Shown here piece by piece: positions 13,040 through 25,633 of a stretch of 64,000 bases of DNA. The position numbers and the translations under genes are program-made. Positions within the stretch are counted from its first letter, which is position 1, and each line of letters begins with the position of its first letter. The stretch is from contig OY821521.1 in assembly GCA_963682025.1 (NCBI GenBank), positions 166,894,709 through 166,958,708 on the forward strand, read 5' to 3'. The notes beneath the pieces are model-generated. The model made no database searches and had not been told where the DNA came from. It was given only the letters and a program-made list of their open reading frames with translations. Origin of the DNA: Cordilura impudica. Its lineage: Eukaryota; Arthropoda; Insecta; Diptera; Scathophagidae.

Positions 13040-14880
13040 ATATATTGTGTTATCGAGAATAAAAAAAGGTATCTGCTTAAATTGTCGAGTTACAATAAAT
13101 TGCATTAATAAATTTAATATTAAAAGCATCATCTTAATACACCCAGACTATCAGCAAATCATATCCGTTACATGCAAAGATAAAATTAAATCCTTGAAAA
13201 GAGGTATTATAGCACAGAAACAGCTTTTTAAATAAAATCCATTATGACTTGGAAGTTGTTTCAGGAACGAGCTACGATTTGTTATTATTCATTGCCAAAA
13301 ATACTCTCGCTGTTACTGAGGGAGAATTTATTAAACTATGTTTATTAACAGCAGCAAAAAAATATTGCCTCCTGATACATCAAACAATTTTTAAAAAATT
13401 TATTTGAGCAGAACCACATTTCAGCGCCGGGTTGTTGAAATAACTGATAACGTAGTTGAAATAAAGAGCTCAAAATATTAGATATTTTCCCTAGCTATTG
13501 ATGAGTCCACCGATATTTCGTCAACGGTTCAACTTATGATATTTTTCCGTGGTGTCACTGATAATTTTAATGTTTATGAAGAATTATTGGGTATTAGTTT
13601 ATTGAAAAATCTGACGACTGGTAGTGATTTGTTGACTTGTCTACTTTATGAATGTGAAAAATGTATGCCGTTTTATTTTCTGACAAAAAATGTCACATTT
13701 CATTTGCACTTTCTTCGAAAAGTATATTTTTATATATATTCTGAATTAAGAGCAATCTTATCTTATACATCAGTCGCAAGGTTTAGAGTCAAGCCCTCGT
13801 AAATCACAAAAAATTGTAGCCATTGATTTCTTTCAGGTCATAGTGTGAGAATGTTTCCCCATTGTTCCCCTTTTTTTAATATTCTCACCCTATGATTTCA
13901 AAGAGGATAATAATCAATTTTTTATGCATTTTATGAACACAGCTCTTTGAGACCTTTCGATTGATATATAAGATAAGGTTGCTCTTAATTTAGAATATAT
14001 GTATATATAAATATACTGTTCGAAAAAAGTGCAAATAAAATGTGACATTTTTTGTCAGAAAAGAAAACGGCATTAGTCTTGATATGAAAAATCTTGTTAG
14101 AATTAGGCCAGATGGTGTCCCATCGATGTTATTATTGCTGAAAAATAGTCTTGTATTTCGAAAGCTGGAACTATTTCAGTTCCATTGCATTGGTCATTAA
14201 CAAAATCTTTGTGGAAAAGCTTAGGATAAGATTATATCAGTAGAAAATTTCATAAAAAAAATAAAGGTCTTAAAATCTTTTCTGGAAAAATTAGAAACGG
14301 AATATAATGACCTAATTTATTATTGGAAAACATTATAAAGATTTTCTGATTTGCTGGAAGAGATCGAAATATTTTTGAACGAAAAACAAAAGCCAATTAA
14401 AGAAATTTCTAATGATAAGTGGCTGTGTGATTTTGCATTTCTTGTAGTCATAACTACATACCTAAATATTCTTAATTTAAAATTGCAAGGTAAAAATCAA
14501 TTCATTGCAGATATGGCCAACTAGAAAAATTTCACAGATAAAATTTTGCATCTATTCCCGATATACAAAAAGTATTTGCCTAACCACTCAGGAGACTATA
14601 ATTTTTACTTGTATAAAGTCCAGCTATTGAGATATGTATTAAATTCAAGATTTGTTGTTTTTATCGACGAAGTTATCTGATAATCTTCGTAGTAAGTTTC
14701 ATGAAAGCGATCTTTTCAATTCTTATAAATGTTTACCAAAAGTTTCATATTCGAATTTTCTGAAAACGTTGCATATTTTGCTTCTTTATTTGGTTCCACT
14801 TTCTTTGTTATCAATATGAACAAATCCAAGCAACGTAATCGACTTCCGGATGATAACTTATAATAAATTTTATTTTATTT
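13040..14880 (+). pseudogene. Decayed hAT-like (GTF2I-repeat/ZBED-type) transposase interrupted by a MITE
   Basis: Scattered plus-strand frames read as one transposase-like protein. First comes a Lys-rich start near 13047-13235. Next is a block near 13490-13660 (LAIDESTDISSTVQL-like, spanning a frame change, then ...FNVYEELLGISLLKNLTTG). Then, beyond an insertion, a GISLDMKNL...RPDGVPSM-like block follows at 14070-14125. A DESTD motif followed by ...DGAPSM is seen in hAT-related proteins of the GTF2I-repeat/ZBED group. Many stops and frameshifts are present. Terminal repeats were not located, so the borders are approximate. Confidence 0.6.
13665..14073. mobile_element. Foldback MITE inserted in the hAT-like relic
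   Basis: The two ends are long inverted repeats of roughly 110-120 bp. The left begins ATGCCGTTTTATTTTCTGAC and the right is its near-perfect complement, ending GTCAGAAAAGAAAACGGCAT. The insertion separates codons for ...CEKC from ...ISLDMKNL of the transposase relic, so it arrived after that element. No coding capacity. A target-site duplication could not be fixed with confidence. Confidence 0.7.
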
Positions 14881-14929
14881 TAACAAATCTAAAACCAAAC
14901 ATTTTACAACTTGTTAATAAGAATCTTTG

Positions 14930-15075
14930 TCATATTGCTAAAAAGTAATCAAACTTTGCGTGACTATTTTAAAATTAATCTTTGGTCACAACAAGTCTTT
15001 GGATTAAGTTTCATGAGGGGAAATGGGGTTTAAATCACACCGTGACTGTGCGTGACGTGAAACGCTGTATCTTCT
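14930..15075 (+). repeat. Dispersed family D repeat, single unit
   Basis: Contains TGCGTGACTATTTTAAAATT, then ...TGAGGGGAAATGGGGTT and CCGTGACTGTGCGTGACG, matching units of the tandem array at 20930-21570 and of the inverted copy at 6290-6600. Confidence 0.6.
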
Positions 15076-15179
15076 TAAGTTTTGCTCCGATTTACTTGAA
15101 ATTTTGATACAACACTCTCGACATGTTGTACATTCAGAAAGAGAAATTAAAAAAGGTTATAAAACCTTACCCACACCAC

Positions 15180-18100
15180 CCCCTTAAAAAAGTACTTTTA
15201 CTTTAAAAAATATACGTTTTCTTTTTCTGAAAAAATATCCTTTTTTAAAAAGTAAAATTTCGTCAAAAAGTCGACGTTTTTAAAAAAGTACATTTTTATC
15301 AATAAACCCCTTATCTTAAAAAATATTTTTCTTAAAAAGTACCTCTTTTAAAAAAGTACATTTTCTTAAAAAAGTACTTCTACCTTTTCTTAAAAAAGTA
15401 CCTTTTCCAAAAAAAGTACCTTTTCTTAAAAATAACATTTTTCTTAAGAAGTACCTTTTCTTAAAAAGACCACTTTTCTTAAAAAAAATAACTTTTATAA
15501 AAAAGTACCTTTTCTTCGAAAATTACCTTTTCTTAAAAAAAGAACTTCTTCTTAGAGGTACCTTTTCTTAAAAAAGTACTTTTTCTTTAAAAAAAAATAC
15601 GTTTTCTTTTTCTGAAGAAAGTACTTTTCTTAAAAAGAAATTTTTTTTTCAAAAGTACCTTTTCTTAAAAAAACACTTTTTCTTTTAAAAAAGTACATTT
15701 TCTTTTTCTGAAAAAAGTATCTTTTTTTAAAAAGTAAATGTTCGTCAAAAAGTATACGTTCTTAACAAAGGACATTTTATTAATAAAGACCTTGTCTTAA
15801 AAATATTCTTCTTAAAAAGTACCTTTTCTTAAAAAAGTTCATTTTCATAAAACAGTACTTCTTCTTAAAGGTACCTTTTCTTAAGTAGTTCACAGCTTCC
15901 CGCGGAAAAGTACCTTTTCTTAAAAAAGTACCTTGTCTTAAAAAATAACCTTTTCCTTAAAAAATTACCTTTTCTTCAAAAGAACCTTCTTCTTAAAAAA
16001 GTACCTTTTCTAAAAAAGTACCTTTTCTTCAAAAATTACCTTTTCTTAAAAAAGTACTATTTCTTAAAAAGGACCCTTTCTTAAAAAAGTACTTTTTCTT
16101 TTTAAAAAATACGTTTTCTTTTTCTGATAAAAGTACATTTTCTTAAAAAAGTAAATTTTCTTAAAAAACACCTTGTCTTAAAAATTATTTTTCTTATAAA
16201 AGTTCCTTTTCTTAAAAAATTAAATTTTTTTGAGAGAGTACTATTGTCAAAAAGTACATTTTCTTAAAAAAACACTTTTTCTTAAAAAAAAAATACGTTT
16301 TCTATTTCTGAAAAAGTACCTTTTCTTAAAAAAGTAAATTTTCTTAAAATAGTACCTCTGTTTAAAAAAGTACTTTTTCTTCCAAAACACATCTTTTCTT
16401 TTTCTGAAAAAAGTACCTTTTCTTAAAAAAGTAAATTTTATTAAAAGTACCTTTTCTTGAAAAAGTAAATATTTTTAAAAAAAAGTACCTTTTCTAAAAA
16501 ACTAACTCTTCTTAAAAAAATCACCTTTTCTTAAAAAAGTAGTATTTCTTAAAAAGTACCTTTTCTTAAAAAATCATTTTTTCTTTAAAAAAAATACGTT
16601 TCCTTTTTCTGAAAAAAGTACCTTTTCTGAAAAAAGTACATTTCCTTAAAAAAGTAAATTTTCTTAAAATAGTATATATTCTTAAAAAAGTACATTTTAT
16701 TAATAAACACCTTGTCTTAAAAAGTACTTTTTTTAAAAAGTACCTTTTCATAAAAAGTAAATTTTCTTAAAAAACACCTTGTCATAAAAATTATTTTTCT
16801 TAAAAAGTACCTTTTCTTAAAAAAGTAAATTTTTTAAAAAAAAATACCTTTTCTCAAAAACTACCTCTTCTTAAAAAAATCACCTTTTCTTAAAAAAGTA
16901 CCATTTCTTAAAATGTACCTTTTCTTAAAAAATCATTTATATTTTTAAATACGTTTCCTTTTTCTGAAAAAAGTAACTTTTCTTAAAAAAGTAAATTATC
17001 TTAAAATAGTACATGTTCTTAAAAAAGTATATATTGTAAATAAACACCTTGTCTTAAAAAGTATTTTTTTTTAAAGTACCTTTTCCTAGAAAAGTAAATT
17101 TTCTTAAAAAATACTTCTTCTTATAGGTACCTTTTCTTAAATAGCTTACAGCTTCTCTCAAAAAGCTACCTTTTCTTAAAAATTTACCTTTTCTTAAAAA
17201 GTAACTTTTTGTTAAAAAAAAATTTCCTTCTTCTTAAAAAGTACCTTTTCTAAGTGCGTACCTCTTTTTAAAAAAATCACCTTTTCTTAAAAAAGTATAT
17301 TTTCTTAACAAGTACCTTTTCTTAAAAAAGTACCTTTTCTTAAAAAGTGCCATTTCTTAAAAAACACTATTTTAAGAAAACGATACGTTTTCTTAAAAAA
17401 ATGCCATATCTTAAAAAATACCTTTTCTTAAAAAAGTACTCTTTCTTATAAAAGTACTTTTTCTGAAAAAAGTACCTTTCCTTAAAAGTTAATTTTCTTA
17501 AAAAAGCAGATGTTCTTAAAAAATACATTTTATTAATAAACACCTTCTTTTAAAAAGTATTTTTCTTAAAAAATACCTTTTCTTAAAAAAGCACATTTTC
17601 TTAAAAAAGTACTTCTTCTTAAAGGTACCTTTTCTTAAATAGTTCATAGCTTCTCTCAAAAAACTACCTTTTCTTAAAAAAGTACCTTTTCCTAAAAAGT
17701 AACTTTTCTTAAAAAGGTACTTTTTCCTTAAAAATGTAATTTTTCCTTAAAAAGAACTTTTTCTTGAAAAGTACCTTTTCTTAAAAAGTACCTTTTCTTC
17801 AAAAATTACCTTTTCTTAAAAAGTCCCTCTTCTTATAAAAATTACCTTTTCTTAAAAAAGTATATTTTCTTAAAAAAGTATCTTTTCTTGAAAAGTGCTT
17901 TTCTTAAAAAAGTACTTTTTCTTTTCAAAAAATACGTTTCCTTAAAATAGTGCCTTTTCTTAAAAAATATTTTTTTAAAAAAGAACTTTTTCTGAAAACA
18001 GTACCTTTTCCAAAAATAAAAGTAAATTTTCTTAAGAAAGTAGATGTCCTTCAACAACATTTTACTAACAAACACCTTGTCTTAAAAAGTATTTTTCTTA

Positions 18101-18490
18101 AAAAAGTACCTTGTCTTTGAAAAGTACATTTTTTAAGGTACCTTTTCTTAAAAAGTTCACGGCTTTTCTCAAAAAACTACCTTTTCTTAAAAAAGTACCT
18201 TATCTTAAAAAGTATTTTTTCTTAAAAAAAAGTACCACATCTAAAAAATTATGCTTTCTTAAAAAGGAGCTTCTCTTAAAACTCTTTCTTGAAAAAGAAA
18301 TTTTTCTTAGAGAATTATATTCTCTTAAAAAATTACTTTTTCTTAAAAAAGTACTTTTTTTTAAGTACCACTTCTAAAAAATTATCCTTTCTTAAAAAGG
18401 AGCTTCTCTTAAAAATCTTTTTTTTAAGTAACTTTTCTTTCAAAATTACCTTTTCTTAAATCGTACCTTTTCTTAAAAATGTACTTTGCC
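15180..18490. repeat. 3.3 kb degenerate satellite of ~18-bp unit GTACCTTTTCTTAAAAAA
   Basis: The region consists almost entirely of variants of GTACCTTTTCTTAAAAAA. Superimposed on this are rarer variant blocks that recur every several hundred bases. One is a (TTC)A(CA)GCTTCTCTC-like block at about 15889, 17146, 17643 and 18157. Another is an ATTAATAAACACCTTGTCTTA block at about 15296, 15773, 16694, 17035, 17528 and 18058. A third is TTTTCTTTTTCTGAAAAAAG, near 15230, 15605, 15700, 16120 and 16600. Open frames here encode only Lys/Phe/Leu-rich low-complexity peptides and are not genes. Confidence 0.85.
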
Positions 18491-18494
18491 TTTT

Positions 18495-18692
18495 CTAAAT
18501 AGTTAGGTAGGTGAGTAGGTAGCGTGCTCGCCTATCATGTCGGGATAGTGGGTTCGATTCCCACCAGAGGTTTTGGTCTGTTGCTGCAAAAACTAGCCAA
18601 ATCCGGCTTATCTCTGGACCCAAAATTAGAATCTGCAGGCAAGCCACTCGGCTTCGTGGAACTAGGCTTAAAAATATAAAAAAAAAAAATTT
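18495..18692 (+). mobile_element. tRNA-derived SINE with A-rich tail
   Basis: A tRNA-like head contains GTAGCGTGCTCGCC (D-arm/A-box-like) and GGGTTCGATTCCCACC, a canonical RNA polymerase III B box (GGTTCGANTCC) in a T-arm context. A non-tRNA body follows (...CTGGACCCAAAATTAGAA...), ending in an A-rich tail at about 18670-18692. It abuts the end of the ~18-bp satellite. It is not a functional tRNA: the D arm is shortened and no acceptor stem pairs with the 5' side. A tRNA pseudogene is the alternative. Confidence 0.65.
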
Positions 18693-18699
18693 AAGAGAG

Positions 18700-20925
18700 T
18701 ACACGCCCTACAACTGCACGTAACCAGCATAGTTATAAAAAAGTTGATATTTTTTAACTTTCTCAAATTAAGTGGAATGAAACAAAGCGCTCTATGCTTT
18801 AATTCGCAAATGTATTCCTTTACTATAATCTAATTAATTTCATCACTCACTTTTCAATTACACTCGATTAGACAGGGGAGTATGATCTCATATGCTATGA
18901 CAGAGCATATTTAGTATGAAGAAAAAAAGTATTTGTTCTAACGCTAATATTCCATTACAACAATCAGCTCAAAATCATTTTCCAAATTTAGTTAGCGATA
19001 CCCGTTAATCCTTCTTAGTTAATTTGTTAGTTAATTGTTCTTTATTATAAGTTTAATTTTGTATTACAAGTGTTTAAAGAATATGAATAAAATTAAAACA
19101 TACGACTATGACTTCATGTTGTCAGCTCTTCTTAACCACTTGAACTTGGCCATATGGAATCGAATTTGTTCTTTCTTCTAAGCCGCTATATTCTAGGATT
19201 ATTCCGAAATTTTGTTGTTGTCTTCTGATGAATTTTATTTATTCCTTTTCAAGAATAAAAAAATTTTCAAATTAAATGGACACTACTAATAGAATTCCTG
19301 ACTTACTAAAGCTAAGTTTATGCGTTGTTAGTTAAAGTTAATTTAGTTAAACCCAGATTTCTGAATATTTTAAATATTTAAACTATTTGACTAAACCGTT
19401 AAAATTCGTAAGTTAATCTTAACTAAGATTAATTGGCATCCCAAAAACTGCTCTTAATGCCTAATGAACTAATTTACTTAAACTATTATAATTAACTATT
19501 GAGTAAGGCAACTAAAGGAATGGACTCTGTAATGCAATAAAGTAATAAATTAGAATATAATTTGGATTGTTAACTGATTGTTAAAACAATATTTTTTTTT
19601 ACAATTTATGTTTAATTCGTCACTTAAAAGAGTTTTATGAAAACTAGTAGAAATGATCCAAGTGAATTTGCAGAAATTTTACTGGATTGTTTGGTTCCGG
19701 AAATATGGCTCGTTAAGTTTAACTATTTAACTTATTAATATTTTGTTTGAAAGTTTCTAAAATTTCCTTTAAAATGATTATCGTTTCTGGAGTAATTTTG
19801 GGTACGCTTTTCGTGGAGTGTTCAACTCAATCTCATCAATTGTATTCTGTAGATAGCTCCAGTAATTATTTCGTTCGGTTTGAGCAAAAATAGTTTTTTC
19901 CGTGAATATTTGTTTTAGCTTTAGATTCTGAATCATAGCGAAGTGGTCTTCATTAGTTCTTTCATTTTGGTTTATCATAGTGGCTGCAGTTTTCGGTGAA
20001 AACCGGTAAAAAAAAACCGTTTAGTTAATGCCAAGCCAAGCAAGCATCATTTCACATGTGGAAAATCGGAGTTCAACGTTTCTCGGCACCAATTTCCTTG
20101 TTTTTGGATCATTTCCATTGATTTTAAATGATTTGAAATTGCTTATTGAGTCACCCTACTGATGTAAATGCAAGTTCTTCTTTCGTTTGACAAGAATCTT
20201 GATCAAATAATGCTGCTATTTCTGCTACATTCCATGTCTTCGGTATCAAATTTACCATTAAACTTTTAAACCCACTCATTTTAACATCTCTCACTTAAGG
20301 CAGCCTCGCCATATGGTTCAACAAGCATCGATAAGCCTCAGTTTCAGATTTTTTCAAATTGAATAAGTGAATCGATTATTGTTGGTTTTATATAATCGAT
20401 AACACAATAGATTAAAAAAAGCCAGTGTTACCAATTGTTTTGTAAAAATACCGAAATATGACATTAAAATGGTTAAATTTAGCGAAAAAGTGCAAAGTCT
20501 ACGCACTATAACACGATATGTTAATTGATGAAACGTTATAATGTCAGCAATACTTTCTAATAATTTAAAGAAGTCCGAACAAGATGGAATTCATGCGAAA
20601 TAGTGGATCGTTTTCTTTTTCTGGCTGATCATACCGAAACAAAATTTACCGGGCAAAAACGCGGAATTTGCTAACAGGGGACACAATTGAGGCGTTAGCT
20701 GAAATAAAAACGTTTTTAAGCCTCTGGGCAGATAACAGAAGAAGTTAGCGCTGAAAAGAAGGTAATTCTCAGCAAATGCATTCCGCTCAGAATAGGCAAT
20801 TTTATATATTGGTAAAAATTACATTGGAAGAATTAAAAAAAAACTAAATGTTCACCATATTTTTGCTGATGAACTCGAAAAAACTGAAATTCAAATAATC
20901 TAACCCATAAAAACAAAGTTTTTAT
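18700..20925. other. Spacer with no recognised gene
   Basis: I found no spliced exon or assignable transposase. A 66-codon minus-strand frame at 19778-19978 (MINQNERTNEDHFAMIQNLK at its start) has less extreme composition than its surroundings and could be a transposon relic, but I cannot place it in a family. Confidence 0.4.
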
Positions 20926-20929
20926 TAAA

Positions 20930-21570
20930 ACTCTTTCTTTCCTTACGCATATGAGTTTTGAATATCTCCGTGACTGTGCGTGACAGTGTGTGACTATGTT
21001 AAAATTAATCTTTGGCCACAACATGTCTATGGACAAAGTTTCAGATCCATCGGATGAGGGGAAGTGGGGTTGTAATGTCTCCGTGACTGTGCGTGACTAA
21101 GTCGAAGTTGATCTTTCTTTACAGCAAGTATATCGACCAAGATTCTGATCGGCCGAATGGGGGTAAATGACATGCGTGACTGTGCGTGACTAAGTCAAAG
21201 TTAATCCTTTTTCACAGCAAGTGTATGGACCAAGTTTGAGATCGATCGGATGAGAGGAAATGACATTTAGATCACTCCGTGACTGTGCATGACCACGCGT
21301 GACCGTGCGTGACTAAGTCGAAGTTAATCTTTTTTCACAGCAAGTGTATGGACCAAGTTTGGGATCGAGCGGATGAGGGGAAATGGCATTTAGATCACTC
21401 CGTGACTGTCCGTGACTGTACTTGACCACGCGTGCCTGTGCGTGACTACCCCAAAATTAATCTGTAGTCACGACAAGACTATGGGCCAAGTTTCAGATCA
21501 ATTGAATAAGGGGGAATGGGGTCCACCCATGGCAGACAGACAGACAGAGAGTATGAGTTAAAAGAAAGAC
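20930..21570 (+). repeat. Tandem array of family D units (about five units of roughly 100-120 bp)
   Basis: Units are marked by GTGACTGTGCGTGACTAAGT, then AGTTAATCTTTTTTCACAGC, then GGACCAAGTTTGAGATCGAT and CGGATGAGGGGAAATG. The cores occur near 20970, 21080, 21175, 21310 and 21430. The array ends with a CAGACAGACAGAGAGTATGA block also found, inverted, at 6260-6285. The units differ from each other, so the array is not a recent expansion. Confidence 0.7.
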
Positions 21571-21574
21571 TTTA

Positions 21575-23650
21575 AAAATTCGTAATTCCGTAGTAAAAGA
21601 ACCAGAAGAGGCGGTATGCTTTGATGTTGTGGAAACTGTCTCCAATGATATTTGGTATTTTTGAGACAGTTCTGTGTACAACAATAATATAAATCGATGA
21701 AATTACAAGCCCAATTGTAAGTCTTAAGATAAACCCTGATCCATTTTTGGCGTGGAGAAGTAAGGAATCAGAATATCCACAAATTTGGAAAGTTTCGAAA
21801 AGAATATTGTCAATTATTACAACATCAGTCCCCTGTGAATGATTATTTTCGCACGCAGAGTTGATAGCGAAGCAATTGCGAAACCGGTTATCGCCAAGAG
21901 ACTTGAATATGCTTGTATATATGAAGCTTCATAAAAGAAAACAAGGCTTTTAAATCCATAATTTTATATAAAACCGAAAATTAAATATAAAATTAATCTT
22001 TAATGAAATGTAAATTTGATCTCAAATTGTATTTATTCAATAAAATTATTATTAAATAAAATTCAAACCCCTTAAAATTGTACGAAATTTTTATTTTATC
22101 GTTATCAGGGATGCGATAACTTTATAACATATTCAATCCCTATTTATGTTCTATTTTACTGCTATAAAAGACGAACTCATGATTATTATTAATACTCCTA
22201 TCAAATCTACATTCAAATTCGAATTAATTGACTACAAATTTTAAAAAAATTGATTTTTCACGATTAAAAATTTTCATATAAAAAGTCGAATAATCGACTT
22301 TTACTTGCAAAATAGTCGAAAAGTTAATAAGTCGACTTAGTATATGATCAAAGTCGAAAAGTCGATGGATAAAATAAAATTTTCCACTTTATCCCCACAA
22401 ATTTTGCATGCATTTCACCGATTTCATTATTTTACCGGGGCTTAGCACGATTTAAGCAATATTAAATTACTTTCAAAATCCATTTACGCTCAGCTTAAAA
22501 ACCCTCCAAAATGAACACTTTTTAAGAAGACTTTTCTCATGTTCTCGAAAAGCAATAAGAACTATAACGATAGATGTTAAGGATGAGTCAAAATTAAACC
22601 ATTCGATCCCACTGTATTTGCGTGGGTATAAAACAAACGAGCAGCTTATATTGCGATAACATTTCTATGAATCATTTTTTTTTTTTTTTTCAATAATTTC
22701 ATTGATTGCATTACTTCGTAGTGTATTTTCAGCCATGATAGCGCGTACGGTACTTTTCCGTTCCTCTTTTGTTCACCACAATTTGCAATTAAATAATTTT
22801 TGGAACTTGTGATTGCAAATTGCTTTCGATTTCTTTTATGTTTGTGAAGAAAGATCGAAAACATTACGCATAAATCTCTTAATCTCAGCTCGACAAACAG
22901 ATTTTTAAAATCTGTTGATACAAAATCGAGGAATTATTGAAGCTGTTTATAAAATCAAAGATAATTTGACAGAACGTACGTGGTTTCACAGAGAATACAG
23001 ATTCAATGTGGCTATCGAATTTATTGCCAACCAAATTGCGATGAATTTAATAAACGAATTTCAGATTCATTACAGTAAGAATTGTGTTGTCTTTACAGTA
23101 AATTATTGAACACAATAGAAAACGGTTAGCTGCTATTAAATTTATGTTAAAAAAATTCGTATTGGTGATTTGTTTTTTCTGTGTGTGAGTTAATACGTCT
23201 TTATAAATCATATAAAGATCAATTAGAATTTAACGCGTCGTAGGTTTTTGAAAAATATCAAGTTACAAAGGACGACTGGGAAATTTTTGAAAATTCCGTT
23301 ATCCAGTTTTTTTTAACAATCGATTGGTTAAGACAATTTTAGTTTTTTTTTTTTCATTGAAAAATGGGAAAAAATTAATTTAGTGCTGTTATCAAACACC
23401 TACATATACTTGAAACGTAAAAAACTCCCAATGTTCTGAAATCATCGATAAAGTCCACGATATAGTTTCGAGTGACCGATGATTTAAGGGCGTGTACTAG
23501 TTGAGGCCACTATCGTCAAGATGACTGATTCAGTAGCTGGTTTAGAGTTTTTCCGTCGCGATCCTCATTTCTCCGCCGATGAAACATGGATTCTCTACTA
23601 AACACCAAAAATGAATAAGGTTATGATCACGGTTTTTTTTAGGTATATGC
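21575..23650. other. Spacer with no recognised gene
   Basis: Several small frames exist (22646-22864 minus, 22915-23109 plus), but none has a recognisable domain, and no intron signals link them. A run of TCGACTT/AGTCGA short inverted motifs occurs at 22285-22370. Confidence 0.4.
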
Positions 23651-23653
23651 ACA

Positions 23654-25633
23654 TTAGGCCCTTCATTATATGCAGAAAAAAAGTGTTCAAACTCTCGGTC
23701 GCACCCCCTAGAAATATGCGAATAGCAAAAAAAGTGAGAAATACAAAGTTTTGGACCAATCAAAAACATTTAAATGTGGCTCAACGCGATTGAAAATTTC
23801 AAGTGTGTTTATATGGGGAAAATATGACTTTTTTCAGATTTTACGAAAATTTCATTCTATAGTTTAATCTGTTTTTGACAAGTTGTTATACGAATCGATA
23901 TCAGTACTAAATTATCTTCTCAAAAAGCCAAATGACTTCAAAATCGAATAAAAATTCGCCAAGAAATAGCAAATGCCCCAGACCACTTTTGTGCCAAAAA
24001 AAACTAGGTCATGAAATTTGATGGCATTTTTTTCAACTTTCAGAAATTGATTAAAGCCAACATTTTGTTTTAGTCTCTATACCTGTCAGTACTCAGATAT
24101 GAAGTATTGTTTTATTACCACCTTGTTAACCTATTATTATTTTCGGTCTCAAGAAAGTTGAAAATTTTTTGATAAAATTTTGAAAACTCCTTTTTAAGTT
24201 TTAAAAAATTTTCTTAAATAAAATTTTAAAAAATGGATCTGGCACTTTAAAGTTTTGTTAAATATATATTAGGGATTAACTGTGTGAATTTTGAAGTAAA
24301 TTCCACTGCCAGAATTTTTTTACTAAGATTTTTTTGCGGATTTCGAGAGAAATGAGTTTTTTGTGAAATATTCAGTAAATATTCTGCTATATTTTATCGA
24401 TTTTTGTGATTTGATGATTTTATAAATTGACGTCATTAACCCATTTGGACACAAATGACCCCAAGCTAGTATAGGACGATTATGTCAAAAAATTCAAACA
24501 TTTTACAAAAACTGCTAAATTTTGGATCATTTTAACCCTAGGAGCACATAAGGGTAAGTTTTCGTAAAATATAGCACTATTTTATTACCCAACTCATAGT
24601 AAGGGTTTCATCTAGTTTACTAGAACAATTAATTTATTTCAATATGCCAAAATTCATAGTTTGGCCTCGGCAAAGATCGATTTATTCCAAATTTTTAGCA
24701 TGGAAGAATTGCACATTTGGTTATTATATTTTAAGCGTCAAATATAAAAATTCAAAAAAATATTTGATTTTTTTTTTAATAAATTGTCTTTCATTAGCTT
24801 GGGGCAATATGTGACCCCAAGTCCAAAAGGGTTAGTGGGGTCATATTATATTTTTTCGAAACCCTAGGCTATTAAGATAAAATATAACATTTAAAAGTAG
24901 AAAAGTGATGAATTTGTGATACAAAGTATTTAGAAAGAGTACATTTACAGAATATTTTACAAAAATCACATTCTTCTCGAAATCCGCAAAAATAAAATCT
25001 TTGTCAAAAAAATTCTGGTAGAGGGATTTACCTAAAAATTCACACAGTTAATCCCTGACATGTATTTAATAAAACCTTAAAGTGCCAGATCCATTTTTTT
25101 AAATTTTGTTAAAGAAAATTTTTTAAAACTTGAAAAAGGAGTTTTCAAAATTTTATCAAGAAAATTTCCCATTTTCGGTCTCAATGCGTAATTGGTTAAC
25201 AACGTGGTAATAAAACAATACTTCTTGTTTGCTTACTTATAAGTATAGAGACCAAAAAAAAATTATGGCTTTAATCAATTTGTTAAAGTTGAAAAAACTT
25301 TAATCACATTTCATGACCTAGAGTTTTTTGGCACATAAGCGGTCTGGGGTATTTGATTTTGAAGTCATATAGCTTTTTGAAAAGATAATTTAGTACTGAC
25401 ATCGATTCATATAACAATTTGTCTAAAAAATTAAACTATAGCATGAAATTTTCGTAAAATCTGAAAAAATTCATATTTTCCCCATATACACTTAAAATTT
25501 TCAGTCGCGTTGAGACACCTCTAAATTTTTTTTAATTGACCCAAAACTTTGTATTTCTCAGTTTTTTTGCTCTTCTCATATTTCTAGGGCTGAAACCGAG
25601 AGATTGACCACTTTTTTATTACGGGCCACCCTA
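23654..25633. mobile_element. Large foldback element F1 (mariner-type ends)
   Basis: Left arm sequence from about 23654 (GGCCCTTCATTATATGC, then AAAGTGTTCAAACTCTCGGT) recurs as its complement at the right end (ending GGGCCACCCTA). Successive blocks follow in mirror order: the GACTTTTTTCAGATTTTACG block at 23828 pairs with one at about 25450, and a GGATCTGGCACTTTAA block at 24233 pairs with one at about 25080. Each arm is about 0.8-1 kb. The same family forms element F2 at 29483-32269. No intact transposase was seen. Confidence 0.8.

Noticed and set aside
16566..18377. Open frames rich in Lys, Phe and Leu inside the satellite (16566-16751, 17842-18075, 18111-18377)
   Set aside because: They are translations of the ~18-bp repeat; the frame changes with each indel and the peptides are low complexity.
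15180..18490. CRISPR-like array
   Set aside because: The repeats are contiguous without unique spacers and the sequence is eukaryotic.
18510..18565. Functional tRNA gene
   Set aside because: A B box is present, but the D arm is shortened, no acceptor stem pairs, and an A-rich tail follows, so SINE fits better.
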